Source of the DNA: Colletotrichum lupini
Lineage: Eukaryota; Ascomycota; Sordariomycetes; Glomerellales; Glomerellaceae
Direction of reading: 5' to 3'
Assembly: GCF_023278565.1 (NCBI RefSeq)
Contig: NC_064672.1
Coordinates: 1,054,001 to 1,118,000 of the forward strand
DNA length: 64,000 bases
Positions within the stretch are counted from its first letter, which is position 1, and every line of letters starts with the position of its first letter. A program made the translations under genes and the position numbers. The notes beneath the pieces were generated by a model. The model saw nothing but the letters and a program-made list of their open reading frames with translations. It was not told the DNA's origin and searched no databases. Below are positions 26,901-38,099 of this stretch, one piece after another.

Positions 26901-28281
26901 AACCGCCTCTTTCCCTCGTTCTCTAAATAAAATAGCCGTATATGTAGGTCCGTTAGGCCGGGTAGTTAGCATAGCTACTTAAACCCTTATTACCGGCCAC
27001 GGCTCGCTTATAATCTATTTAATTAATATTAATATCTCAGAGGACGATATAATCGTAATCTTTTAACTAGACGATCTAACTTTAGCCCCTATACTTTCCT
27101 AAATATTTATAAGACCGTCTTTTAAGTAGAATTCGGAAACTATTTAGCTAGATCCCTTTTATATTAACGACTCTCTTAGTATATTAAACGTAAATAATAG
27201 AGGCTATATACCTAAAGTAGAAAACTATATAAGAATCTGCCTCCTATATTATGATAGCGTTATCTCTCCTTCTTAACTAGAAGCCGGCTAGTAAAGTTAT
27301 GTTTTATATTAATACTAATTACTATATATAAATAAATCTAGTCTAGCTTCTAAATTAATACTTAGCATCGGCTTAGCAGATTAAAATAGTATATAGTTTA
27401 CTACTATTAATAATACTAGTACTTACTATAATCCTAGTAATAACTATTATATTGTTATTAAACTACTACCGTAGGCTAATAAGGGGGTTTATAATAGTAG
27501 CGGCTAACAGTAAACGAATTACTAATTAAAAAGAATAACTAGAACGACGATTATTAGTTCGTTTAATACCCCTTAGATATTTAGGATTACTATAAAATAT
27601 AAAGTCCGTTTTTAGTATATAGGTTAGGCTTTTAGTAGTTACCCTAATAAACCGTTCTAAATATAAGAGAAGTTAATTAACTAAATAATACTAGTATTTG
27701 TTCTAATAACACTCTAGCTTCGCATAGTCGACTTATTAGACTATAAGTAATTAGTCTTAGTATTATATACTAATAAAAAGGCGTTCGTTATTTTATTTAA
27801 ATAGTTGAAAAAGAAAAGAATTCTATATTAGAAGCCTAGAGTAAGGACTGCTTAACCTAGATTGAGGCTCTTCTAACTTTATTAATAGTAAGGACTATTA
27901 TTATTAGCGATTAATTAGTAAAGGTTCTGACCGTAATATAGTCGGGTTACGGAGGGCGGGGGTGATAATAGGTAAAATGCGGGTATTTTAGGGCTTTGCT
28001 AAAACAGAGCTATTTAGTATTTAATAAGATACTCTAGATTATTAGGGACTTAAATCCTAGCTTTTACCTCCCCAGTCCCTAATGCGTAGTATTTAGAATT
28101 AGTCCGTAGTATAATAATAGTTATTAAACAAGGCTGCCCCTACTATATCCTCGTCCTTAAATTAAAGCCGAGTAGTACTATATTATTTTATATAGCGCCG
28201 AGTATCTGTATTTAGGAGAATATATTTACCTAAATAAATGCCTTTAGAAAACGTATTTTAATTTATAACTAACTAGTTCTT
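23901..28281. other. RIP-degraded DNA, no feature resolved
   Basis: A long stretch with no recognised repeat or RNA gene. Some minus-strand stretches around 26.3-27.0 kb stay open for tens of codons but could not be joined or identified. A slightly less mutated patch with surviving TG/CA lies near 27.95-28.25 kb, just before the 1.1 kb mobile repeat. Confidence 0.4.
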
Positions 28282-28297
28282 ACGTAGCACATTATAT
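28282..28297. repeat. Left target-site duplication of 1.1 kb repeat, copy A
   Basis: acgtagcacattatat, matching acgtagtacgttatat at 29395-29410 over 16 bp. The two mismatches are transitions (C/T and A/G) of the RIP type. Confidence 0.75.
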
Positions 28298-29394
28298 AGT
28301 AGTTCTTTTCCGGCTTTATAAGTGCAAAAGATCGACCTCAACGGGATTACGCTTTTAAAGGAAATTATATAATATAATATACTTTTTAACTATATAATAT
28401 ATATAATATACCCTAAGCACGCGCTTAATATAATATAATAATTTCGATACGAAAACCGCTATATAATTCGGGATAAGTAAGCTACCCTCTTCGGCTACTT
28501 ATTAACGATAGGCTAAGTAATATATTTACGGAGTAGCGCCGGTTAAAAAGGTTAATAATAAAAGTCGGCCGTAATAGTTAGCTATAATAGTCGGCTATAA
28601 TAGTTAAAAGCGGCCTTCTTTAACTATAGAGGTTCTAAAGTTTAATAATAACGTAGAGGTTTTTAAAAAAAAGGGCTAAATAGGCTAATATTTACTACTT
28701 ATACTAAAGCTTATAAAGATTCTTTTTATTCTTATCGCTTCTAATATTACCTAAAGCTCTATTTAAACTAAATAAATCTACTAAACAAATTTATCAAACA
28801 AACCTATTAATATATAAACCACTACCTTAATAAGAACCTACTCTACTCTTAGTATATAGTTAGTAATTAGTAGGCTAGAACTCTAAAAATACCCACTAAT
28901 AAGTCTACCCCTCTCGGGCTAGGCGCCCTCGGCTAGCTCGACGCTATAGCTATCGTAACTAATATAAATATACTTAAGGATTAATAAAGTACTTTTTAAT
29001 AATACGGAATTTAGCTAAGTAATAGTATAAATATTATAAATAGCTAGGCTAATATAAACGTTATAATTTAGTATATCGACGCTAGCTTAAGAATAATGCT
29101 CTACGGAGCTAGAAATCCTTTTAATATAGGCTATATTATAAATATAAAAGAATATATAAAGGGCCCCTTAACCCTTAATAAGAAGGAGTATATAATACGG
29201 GACTTAGCTACTTACGTAGGCTAGTACTAAAAAGTCTTATCTATATTAAAATAAGTATAACTTACCCTCTAAATAGTTAGAAACGGGAGAAGGTTAGGAG
29301 TTTTAATTAGTAATTAGGTATAGAGCGTAATATACTTAGTTTTCCTTAATACGTAATATATAGTACGGCCCCGGCGGATTGCTCCATCGGGGGG
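28298..29394 (+). mobile_element. Unclassified 1.1 kb mobile repeat, copy A
   Basis: A 1,097 bp unit present again, inverted, at 58006-59108. It begins near agtagttctttt, ends in a run of six G (ccatcgggggg), has no terminal inverted repeats or LTRs, and is bounded by a 16 bp target duplication. Long target duplications without TIRs suit target-primed insertion of a LINE/SINE-type element, but there is no poly-A tail and no RT motif. A + frame from about 28975 to 29250 is protein-like with Gln-type stops (IDASLRIMLYGARNPFNI near 29080; KEYIKGPLTLNKKEYIIRDL near 29149), so it may be a truncated or non-autonomous copy carrying part of a gene. It keeps more CA/TG than copy B, notably at both ends. 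Confidence 0.75.
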
Positions 29395-29410
29395 ACGTAG
29401 TACGTTATAT
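29395..29410. repeat. Right target-site duplication of 1.1 kb repeat, copy A
   Basis: acgtagtacgttatat, the partner of 28282-28297. Confidence 0.75.
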
Positions 29411-29748
29411 TATAGAGGTTTAATAATAATATATTAATCGTTAGTATTATTTCCTAGTTTTTAAGCCTAATTATAATAATAAACTGCGTATTTTATAGAT
29501 CGGGGCTTATTTTAGATATTAAGTCCAAAGCTAAGAGTAGTATAAATAAAAACGGTCTTTTAGTTAGTTGAAAGAATACTAAGTATAGCATAAGAGCCTA
29601 TTCTTAGGCTAGAAAATAGTAAACTAAATATAATCTCTAAGATTATTGATTTTAAAAAAATAAATAAAAAGTAAATCCTTAACTTTAATAAGAGTCTAAG
29701 TCGCCCTATTAAATACTATACTAAATAGCCTAATCCTTACGTCTACCT
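29411..29748. other. Spacer between 1.1 kb repeat and gypsy copy 2
   Basis: Degraded AT-rich DNA with no gene. A candidate target duplication of gypsy copy 2 (tatt, 29749-29752) ends it. Confidence 0.5.
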
Positions 29749-29752
29749 TATT

Positions 29753-29975
29753 TATTATAAAAGGGAACTCGAGGTAAGTTAGAACGCTACTATATTAACC
29801 TAATTAACTAAAGACTTAACGTAAAGAGGGAAAAAATAGAATAGTAAATAGAAACTAGCGAGCTAGCCCTTTAGGCCTAGCGGTTTAGCTCGTTATATAA
29901 TTATTAAGAGCTTAGTTTTATAACTTAAAGCTAAGCTATAGGGCTTATAGGGCCCTAATACTTATTATTATAATA
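29753..29975 (-). repeat. 3' LTR of gypsy copy 2
   Basis: 223 bp, about 17 bp longer than the LTRs of copy 1. The extra bases lie near its 5' end, where a stretch reads ggccctataagccctatag on the minus strand. Terminal TGT and ACA have decayed to TAT and ATA through RIP. Confidence 0.88.
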
Positions 29976-29990
29976 TTACCCCCCCTTTTA
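29976..29990 (-). other. Polypurine tract of gypsy copy 2
   Basis: On the minus strand, tataaaagggggggtaa runs directly into the 3' LTR, the counterpart of 6788-6801 in copy 1. Confidence 0.75.
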
Positions 29991-30009
29991 TATTAAAGGG
30001 CGCTATTCG

Positions 30010-33000
30010 TAGTATTAAAAAATAATTTTTAAATTACTTCTTATTTTAGTAAATCTATAGCTATAATTATTATTATTATATTATCGTTATCCCTTAGTAA
30101 TAATAAATTACTAGCTATAACGGTTTTTATTTATATATTTAAGTTCTATAATAGGCCCTTAATAATTAAGTATTAGTAATAGAACGCTTAGAGCGCTACT
30201 AATATATACCCAAAGCTTTTTATATCGTATTAAGTTAGGTCTATATTATACCCCTTTTAATCCGCTTAGTACTATAACTTTCTTTTATATAATCGTGACT
30301 TAATAATTTTAAAAACCTCGTACTCTAGGTTATTATTATTATTAATAATTAGTAATAATAAGTCTTAATTCTACTTAGGTAGTAAGTCGTTAGTAGCCTT
30401 CCTTAGCTTACTTAGATAAAAAACTAAGTATACTTAGCTATTTATTAATAATTTAATAATCTATATACCCCCCTATTCGGTATTAATAATAAGCTATAGC
30501 CCGGCTTATGGTTATTATAACTTATTTACGTTAATAAACTTTTAGTATAAAGTATTAACAAACACCTAGTCTCTTAATTTTAAGTCGTCCGGGTATTAGT
30601 AACGGTTAGTATACCTCTTATATTATACCTAAGTAACCTTTATATTACCCTTAGTAATCTCCTAGGCCTCGTATATCTTACGGATTATTTATTACGTATT
30701 AATACGGTTTAGCTTCTTTTTTATATAGCCGAATTAATAAGTTCGCTTAGACTAGTTAAAAAAGAGCCGTAGTTAATAACTAAATTCTATTTTATATAAT
30801 AATAGCCCCGTAGTCTCGCTAAGCTAAGTAATATAAATAAAATTAACTATAAGTAGTATATTATTCTAATTATCTTAATACTAGTTAATTAGTAGTTTTA
30901 ACTACTATAAGATATATTAATTTAGTATTTCTATTTAGCCGTTTATTTAAGGGTAGTCCGCTATTAATAACTATACCTTAACTCTATAAATTCTATAAAG
31001 CTCCCCTTAGAAATTAGAAATAAATTAGGGGCCTCGGTTTAATATAATAGTTTTTAATAAGCCGAAAATAGGTAGTATTTACTTATAGAATATTTAGTTT
31101 ATATCTTTTATCATAGTAGTTTTATAATAAGGAATAAATATTACCTTTTTACTTAAGTAGTTTACTACTACTTAAATATTATTAAATCCTTTTTAATTAG
31201 TAAAAATAGTTATAAAGTTGGTAAAAATATATTATTACGAGTAATTAAGTACTAGAAGTAGCTTTAGCTCCCCTAGTAGCTTATTATACGGCTTTTATAA
31301 TTAATAATAAATATAATAGTTCTATACGTATTAATAAGTATTTATTATTAAGCCCGGTTAGTAATATTATTATTTAATTATTTTTATAACCTTATTATAC
31401 CCTAGGTAAGTAAGGAGCTTTTATTTATAAACTTTATAAATAATTATAATATAAAGGTTCTCCTCCTCGGGTATTATAAGCTTTTTATTTATTATTAATA
31501 GTCCGTTATTTTAAATAGACTAGCGCTTGCGCCCCTCGGCTACTAACGCTCGTATTAATATAAAGGATATTATAATAAGGTCCTTATTAAGCTTTAAAAT
31601 CTTTTTCATTAATAAGTACCCCTAGAGCTCGTCTTTTAATAAGAATAAGCTAATTATAAGCTATAGTTAATTAATTATAGTACTTAATAATACTTATAAA
31701 TCCGCCGTAATATTAGGGGATTGTAGTCTTAATAATAAGAGGTCTTAAGTCCTATTAGCTTTTTTTAATACTTACTAAGTATAGATATTTTTTATTTTTT
31801 ATAAGAGGGTATTAGTTAGTATATTTTCTTTTTTTAAGTAGTAGTAGATTTAAAAATTAAAGTTTATTAATATACTAGCTTAGTTAGCTCATTATAAGTT
31901 AGGTAGGTACTTAGCTATAAAAAATAGTAGTAATTAATAGTTTATAATAACGTCAAACCTATATTTATAGCTTATAAGCTTTGCGTACTATTTTTTAAAT
32001 ATAGTACTATTATTAATATTTTCTTATTATAAATAGTATAATTAAGCTCTGCGCCGCTTATTATTTTTAAATAAAAGGCTATTAGGTATTATAACTTATT
32101 ATCTTCTTATTATTATAATAGCGCTCTAGTATATATTAAGTTAGAAACGTCGGTTTTTAGCCACGTTAATAGCTCTAGCTTAAAATAATAGAGGATAAGT
32201 ACTAATATTAATACTAGTTTTATAACTTTAAAAGCCGTTTTATAATTAGTATTAAAGTTAAAAAGAACTCCCTTATTTATTAATTTTATAAAAGGCCTAG
32301 TAAAGTAGCTATAATTCTTTATAAATCTCTTATAAAAGTTATAGAACCTAAAAAAAGACTAAATACCCTTAAGTAATATAAGTAGTTTTTAGTTTTTAAT
32401 TATAAAGACTTTTTTTTAATTTAGTTATATACTTTTTATTAAAATTATAAAGCCTAAGTACTTTATAAAAGTAATACTAAATTTATACTTTTTAATATTT
32501 ATTTATAAGCCTACTTTCTATAAGTAGTTTAGTACTTTAGTAACGTGTTTTTAGTATTAGAGGGGGTTATTTAAAAAGATTAAAATGTTATTTATATATA
32601 CTATATAAAGGTTATTTAGGTACTCTATTAGTATTTTATTTATATATTACTAATACGTAATAGGCCTATTATAGAGCCCGAAAAGTACTATTTTATATTT
32701 ATATTACCCCGTAGCGGGTTTTAAACGTTATTAAGTCCTTAGAAGCTAGGTCGAGCTAAATATAATAAAAGGCCTATTTAATATTTAGTTTCGTAAATAC
32801 CTTTGCCCTACTTAGCTATATAAAAGTCTCGTTAATAAGTAGTAATAAGTAGCGGTCTTTTTTTATAACTTTATTAAACTTATAAAAATTAATATAAAAG
32901 CGCAGATTATTATCGTACTTTTTTATAAATAGTATTAATAATATAAAAAGAGTATTACTTAGCTTAATAAATCCCTTTTATAAGTACTTTAATAAATAGG

Positions 33001-34130
33001 CTCTTAAAGCCTCTAGCTCGGGTACTAACTATTTACATAGAGGGTAGTAAGTTAGCTTTTTTTTATTACCATTTAGGAGCTCGATTTTATAATTATATAG
33101 CTTATAAAATATTAGTATATTACTAACTACCTTACTAAAACCGTTAATCTAGGGCTATAAATATTTTAATAAGTTCGTTATTATAAGGTTATAAGTAACC
33201 TAATCGTCGTTATATAAGGGGTTTACCTTTTCTTTTTTATCTTTTATAATATAATTAAGCTTATAGAGTAATATAAAGCTTATCTTAACGTCGTTTTATT
33301 ATAAGTTCTTTTTAAAAGCGGGAGCGTTAATAAAAATAATATCTATTTATATTATTACTAAGTATAGTTTTTATTACCTAGCCCTCTTTACGGGGGTAAT
33401 ATAAGTATTATTAAAAGTACGTTCTATTTTTTTTTATATTCTTAGCCTTATTTAACTACTATATTTAGCGGGCTATTATTTTCAGTAAGTATAATAATAT
33501 CCTAATTAGTATGCCCTTTACCCGCTATTACTAAAATGTTTAGTTATAATAGATTATATTTATTTTAAATAAGTCCTATTAATAGTCGGCGTTAATTTAG
33601 TATTATATATTAATAACTTCTAGGGTATATAAGTCCTCGATATCCCTAATAATAATAAAGGGCGTTTTTTATAGTAGTAGGTCCTTAAGCTATATTAGCT
33701 ATTAATAACGAATATTAAAGTTTACCCTATAATATTCGAACTACTTCTACTTTAAAATTAGGTCGTAATAGCTTATATTAAGCTAAAAAAGAGGTACTTT
33801 TAAAAAGACTTATTAATTAATATGTAAGTTAGCGGTTTATACTACGTTAGTATTATTTAATTATTCTTTATTAAACCCGGTAATAAGAATTAGGTATAGT
33901 AATTTACGAGATAGGGCTACGTAAAACTACTATAATAAAGGGGTTACGTAGTTATTTATAAATCCGTACTTATTAACTCCCGTTTTAAATAAGGCTCTTA
34001 AGTTAATTTTCTATTTATTAAATATTAATATAAGCTCTATTTTAAGGGGCTAGCTCCCTACGAGACTTTATAAGTTTACTAAATTAATTACTAATTCTCT
34101 ATCCTTTTTATATATATCCCCTAGTTAGGA
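30010..34130 (-). pseudogene. pol: pol of gypsy copy 2, RIP-inactivated
   Basis: Minus-strand decayed polyprotein collinear with pol of copy 1. The RT active-site region reads EYLNNLYIVYINNILIF near 32580-32630, where DD pairs have become NN at both places, so even more acidic residues are lost than in copy 1. The chromodomain at about 30230-30330 still reads EYEVFKIIKSRLYKRKL, followed by the Tyr/Trp-bearing strand. Integrase lies between about 30.5 and 31.5 kb and RNase H around 31.8-32.2 kb by collinearity. Stops occur at Gln and Trp positions throughout. Start and end are projected from copy 1. Confidence 0.9.
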
Positions 34131-34141
34131 GTTTATTTCTA

Positions 34142-35650
34142 CTAAGGGTTCTCATTTTTTAAACTTAAGTCTATTTTAATAGGGCCCGTAGTAGTATTAA
34201 TAATAACTATAATAGTCTTTAGCTTCTTAAAATAGTCCTTAGAAATATATTTAATATTATTATAAATAAAATAAGCATTACTATTTTTAAGTTTTTAATA
34301 TAAGGTTTTAGGGATCGTTTTGTAGGTAGAGGTGCGACCTTGCTTTTATTTAGTACCTCTAATCCCTTTATGATTTCTATTATTTTTAATATTTTTATTA
34401 GTTTTACCCGAAGTTTAGTAAGCTTAGTTAGAAGTTTTAACCGGGCGGTCCTTTATAAAAAGAGGTTATATTACGTTAACTAGCTAAGTAACGTACTTAG
34501 TATACTTTTGAAAAGTAGCCGTGTTATATAAGTACTTTAATATAACCTAGTTACGAAGATATATAAGTAGCTTATTATAAAAACGGCGCTTTTATTAAGA
34601 CTTTAAAAGCTTATTAATACGCGCGAGCTTAGTAAATATAAAGCGCTTTTAGTAAACGTTTTTAAACGTAATTATAAGTACGTCTAGCTTGTAATTAGTA
34701 TTATTTATAATAATTAGGCTAGTATAAGCTAACTGAAGCTCGTAAAATAGCTACTTAGTTATAATAATCTCGTTAGAAGTTAATATTAAGTATATAAACT
34801 CCGTAATACTACTTTTAATCTTATTAATAATATACTCTAAGTAATACTTATTTATATTATAATTAGTATTTTCTAAGCGCTTCGTAATATACTAAAGCTA
34901 ATAATTAAACTTAAGGCTAGTATTATTATTTATAAAAATAGATATGTTTAGTATTTTTTAAGAGCTATAAGTAATAAAATAAGATAAGGCTAGAGTACTT
35001 TTATAACTACCCTACGTCTCTAAGTATATTAGTTATTACTTTAGTATACTAAGAGTAGTAGTATCCTAAATAGAGCTAATCTAAGAACCGTTTTCTAATT
35101 ACTTTAGTTTTTTAACTATAGCCGTATTATTAATATAGGCTCGGGTAAGGGCTTTTTTCGTAATATAGAGCTTTATAATAGTAATACGTATAAAATTAAA
35201 GTTCTTATAGGTTATTATATATAAGCGCTTAGTACTATTACTTAGCTAGCTAATAATAAAAAATAGGACCTACTTTAATTAGTACTAAGTAATGCGTATT
35301 TTTAGTTATTATTTGATTTATTTAAATAGGGTCTTTTCGTTATTTTTAAAATATAGCTCCTAAATAAGGTCGAGGTTGATATATAACTTAGTATTTGTTT
35401 TTAAAAAAGATATCGTTATAAATATAAATAAGTAAAGTAAGCTAATTAGCTACGTTATTAAAATACGCTAAGTAATTAGCCTAGGTAGTAAAGGGTAAGA
35501 AGCGCTTTATTAACTAGTTAAATAGTACGACTTTAGGGTTAATAACTAAGAGCTTAGTACTTTTATTAGGGCTTATAACGCTCTATTAAAACTTATAAAA
35601 GCGGCGATTTTATTAAAAGCCGTTAGTATAAAAAAAGACCTAGCTTCCCT
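34142..35650 (-). pseudogene. gag: gag of gypsy copy 2, RIP-inactivated
   Basis: Minus-strand decayed gag. A frame ends in GPIKIDLSLKNENP with a TAG at 34142-34144, ten to fifteen bases beyond the position of the copy 1 stop. The zinc knuckle near 34250-34290 reads YFIYNNIKYISKDYFKK, so its Cys and His ligands have become Tyr. The run complementary to the gag linker of copy 1 (the ggaccgcccgg region) is at 34440-34455. The start is estimated by alignment with copy 1. Confidence 0.85.
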
Positions 35651-35864
35651 AGTTATATCCTCTAATTATTATATTTAATAAAGGGGGTATGTATTTAGGG
35701 GGTATTAATTATATTACTTATATATAATTAATTTAGTTAGCTATCGCTCGGCTCTTTTATATACTTTTTTAGTAAGGGTAGCTAGTTAGGATAATAAATA
35801 GTTAATTAATTAAAATATTATCGTTCTATTTTTAGAAAATAGTTAATTAAGTAACGTTAAGTAG

Positions 35865-36086
35865 TATTATAAAAAGGAACTCGAAGTAAGTCGGAATGCT
35901 ATTATATTAACTTAATTAACTAAAGACTTAATGTAAAAAAAGAAAAATAAAATAAAAAGTAGAAGTTAGTAAGCTAGCCCTTTAGGCCTAGCGGTCTAGC
36001 TCGTTATATAATTACTAAGAGCTTAGCTTCGTAGCTTAAGGCTAAGTTATAGGGCCCACAGGGCCCTAATACCTACTACCGTAATA
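35865..36086 (-). repeat. 5' LTR of gypsy copy 2
   Basis: 222 bp, matching 29753-29975 in full, including the longer 5' part. The leader directly inside it reads ctacttaacgttacttaa on the minus strand, identical to the leader of copy 1. Confidence 0.88.
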
Positions 36087-36090
36087 TACT

Positions 36091-38099
36091 AAGAGGGCTA
36101 AAATACCGTAACGGCTATTATATTATAGCTTATTTATCTTCCCTATCCCTAACCTAGTTAGTTAGTTATATTTATAAGTTAACGATATATAGCGACTTAT
36201 TATACGTAACTATTTGGCTATTATGTGCTATATAGCCTGGGAAGTAAATAAGACGTAATTATTATTTTTATAAAGTTATAGTAATATTATTACGTATGCC
36301 TATTTATATCTTTATACCTCCGCTTATTAGTCCTTATATCCGTCCCGGCTAAAAAGATAGGGAATAATAATTTAATAGGGTAGTCCCTAGTTATAACTCT
36401 TCGCTTTTAGTAATAATACTCCTTATTTATAGTCTCCTTATTACTTTTATAAGTAAATAATCGCTTTCTAACTAAGTAACGCCCTAAAGCCCCGCTTCCG
36501 CTTTACGTATATCGACTTACTTATTTTTTATTTTCTAATTTAATAAGTATATTTACCCTTATTAAAGAGCTAGTTTTCCTTATCACTTAAATATAAGAGA
36601 GCTTTAGTAAAGAACGTAATATATAAAGCGACGTAGTTTATATTAAGTAGGGGTTTATACTTAACTAAGAGCTTTTTAAAAATAGTATAATAGTAATAAT
36701 AAATAAACTATCCGTTAGTTATAATAACATAGGGCGTAGCCCGGATAGTAATCTTAGGGTTATTAATAATCTTAGTAATATATTTATTAATTCGAACGAC
36801 CGTTCGACGGAGTCCCCCTCTTTTTCTTCTTTTACTCCCGCTAATAAGACTAATTTTATATTATATATACTTATAAATAATAATAACTAAGATTAGTATT
36901 CTAAAGTTATCTTATTTATATTATAATAAACTATTCCTTTTTATAAAGTCTAACTCTATGGGTTATCTATTTAGTCGTCCGAGCTAAGTAAAGAGTATAA
37001 CTCGGGGGGGAACGTATTCTCGTATTCCTATAGATCGCCTCTATTTTTAGAAATATTATCTTGCGTATTACTATTATATTAAGTATTAGGTCTATTTCTA
37101 ACCGTACTAATATTACTAGTAGTAGTAACGCGTATTAGCTACTTATCCTCGGCCCTACTTTAACTAAAAATAATATTATATATAAACTATATAAAGCTAT
37201 TTATATTACTAATCTAGCCGATTTTAAGTACCGTATTACGAGTATTTATAAATAAGAAGTACTATTAAGAGGTAATAAATAAAAGGGTAATATTATAAAT
37301 AAAATTAATAAAATCTCCGTAGCACTTTTCGTATTTCGTAGCGAGAAGTTCCTCGAGGTATTTATAATTCTTAGCGTGTTTTATAATAGTAATAATGTTA
37401 ATAAAATAGGCGTCCTTATTAAGGAGTGGGACTACGATTATATTAAACTGCCGTTAGTAATTACCTTATATTATCTTAAGATTATAAAAGTCCGGCTTAG
37501 CTATTTATCTCTAGGCCTTATTTTTCTTATATATTACTTTTAATAGCTAGAAGGCGGGTATTATATAATTCTATTTTAGGTATTAATAATAGTTAAATCG
37601 TCGGTTGGATAGTCGGGTTTATTAAGTATACGGGCGGATATTATAAATAGATAATAATATATAAAGTTCGATATATATATTTACGTAAATAATAAATATA
37701 TATAGAGAGAGGATGCTATAGTAAGATAAATAGCCGGCCTGAGAGGTTAAGTAATAGAGAAGGTCCTATATTTAAGTTTAAGGACTTCTTATATATAATA
37801 AATAATATAGTTTAGTTATTAGCTAGCCTTAGTACTAAATATAACCTATTTAAAGAGCGAGCGCGCGCTCTTTTTAAATATAGGCGCTAGACTAACGCTA
37901 CCTATCTCCAGTCCGATATATAAGTATAAGTACTTTACTAAGCATTTTTTTAATAAGGTCTTAATAATTACTTATAATACCCTACTTTAGCCTATATTAG
38001 AGTTATAAAGGACTCTTAAAGCTATACTACTTTACTTACTTACTTTTATTATTAAAATAAGTTCCCTTAGTAACGAATTAACTTAGGCTTTTAATAACT
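36091..38099. other. RIP-degraded DNA, no gene recognised
   Basis: There are no repeats shared with other parts of the window and no frame that stays open convincingly. A palindromic string, agagcgagcgcgcgctctttt, near 37855 is unusually CG-rich and symmetrical, but it is isolated. Confidence 0.4.

Larger units (their letters stand above)
29753..36086 (-). mobile_element. Ty3/gypsy chromovirus-type LTR retrotransposon, copy 2 (dead)
   Basis: A 6.33 kb full-length copy of the same family as 718-7007, on the minus strand. LTRs are at 35865-36086 (5') and 29753-29975 (3'). Read on the minus strand it has gag with a decayed zinc knuckle, then pol with RT (box YINNIL at about 32587-32604), integrase and a chromodomain (EYEVFKIIKSRLYKRKL at about 30280-30330). 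The polypurine tract is at 29976-29990. Candidate target duplications are tatt (29749-29752) and tact (36087-36090), differing by one transition. It is more heavily RIPped than copy 1: nearly every CG-to-TA-convertible site has changed. Confidence 0.95.

Noticed and set aside
37850..37880. CG-rich palindrome agagcgagcgcgcgctctttt as a functional hairpin or terminator
   Set aside because: CG-only strings survive RIP because they lack CA/TG, and the single short palindrome has no context.
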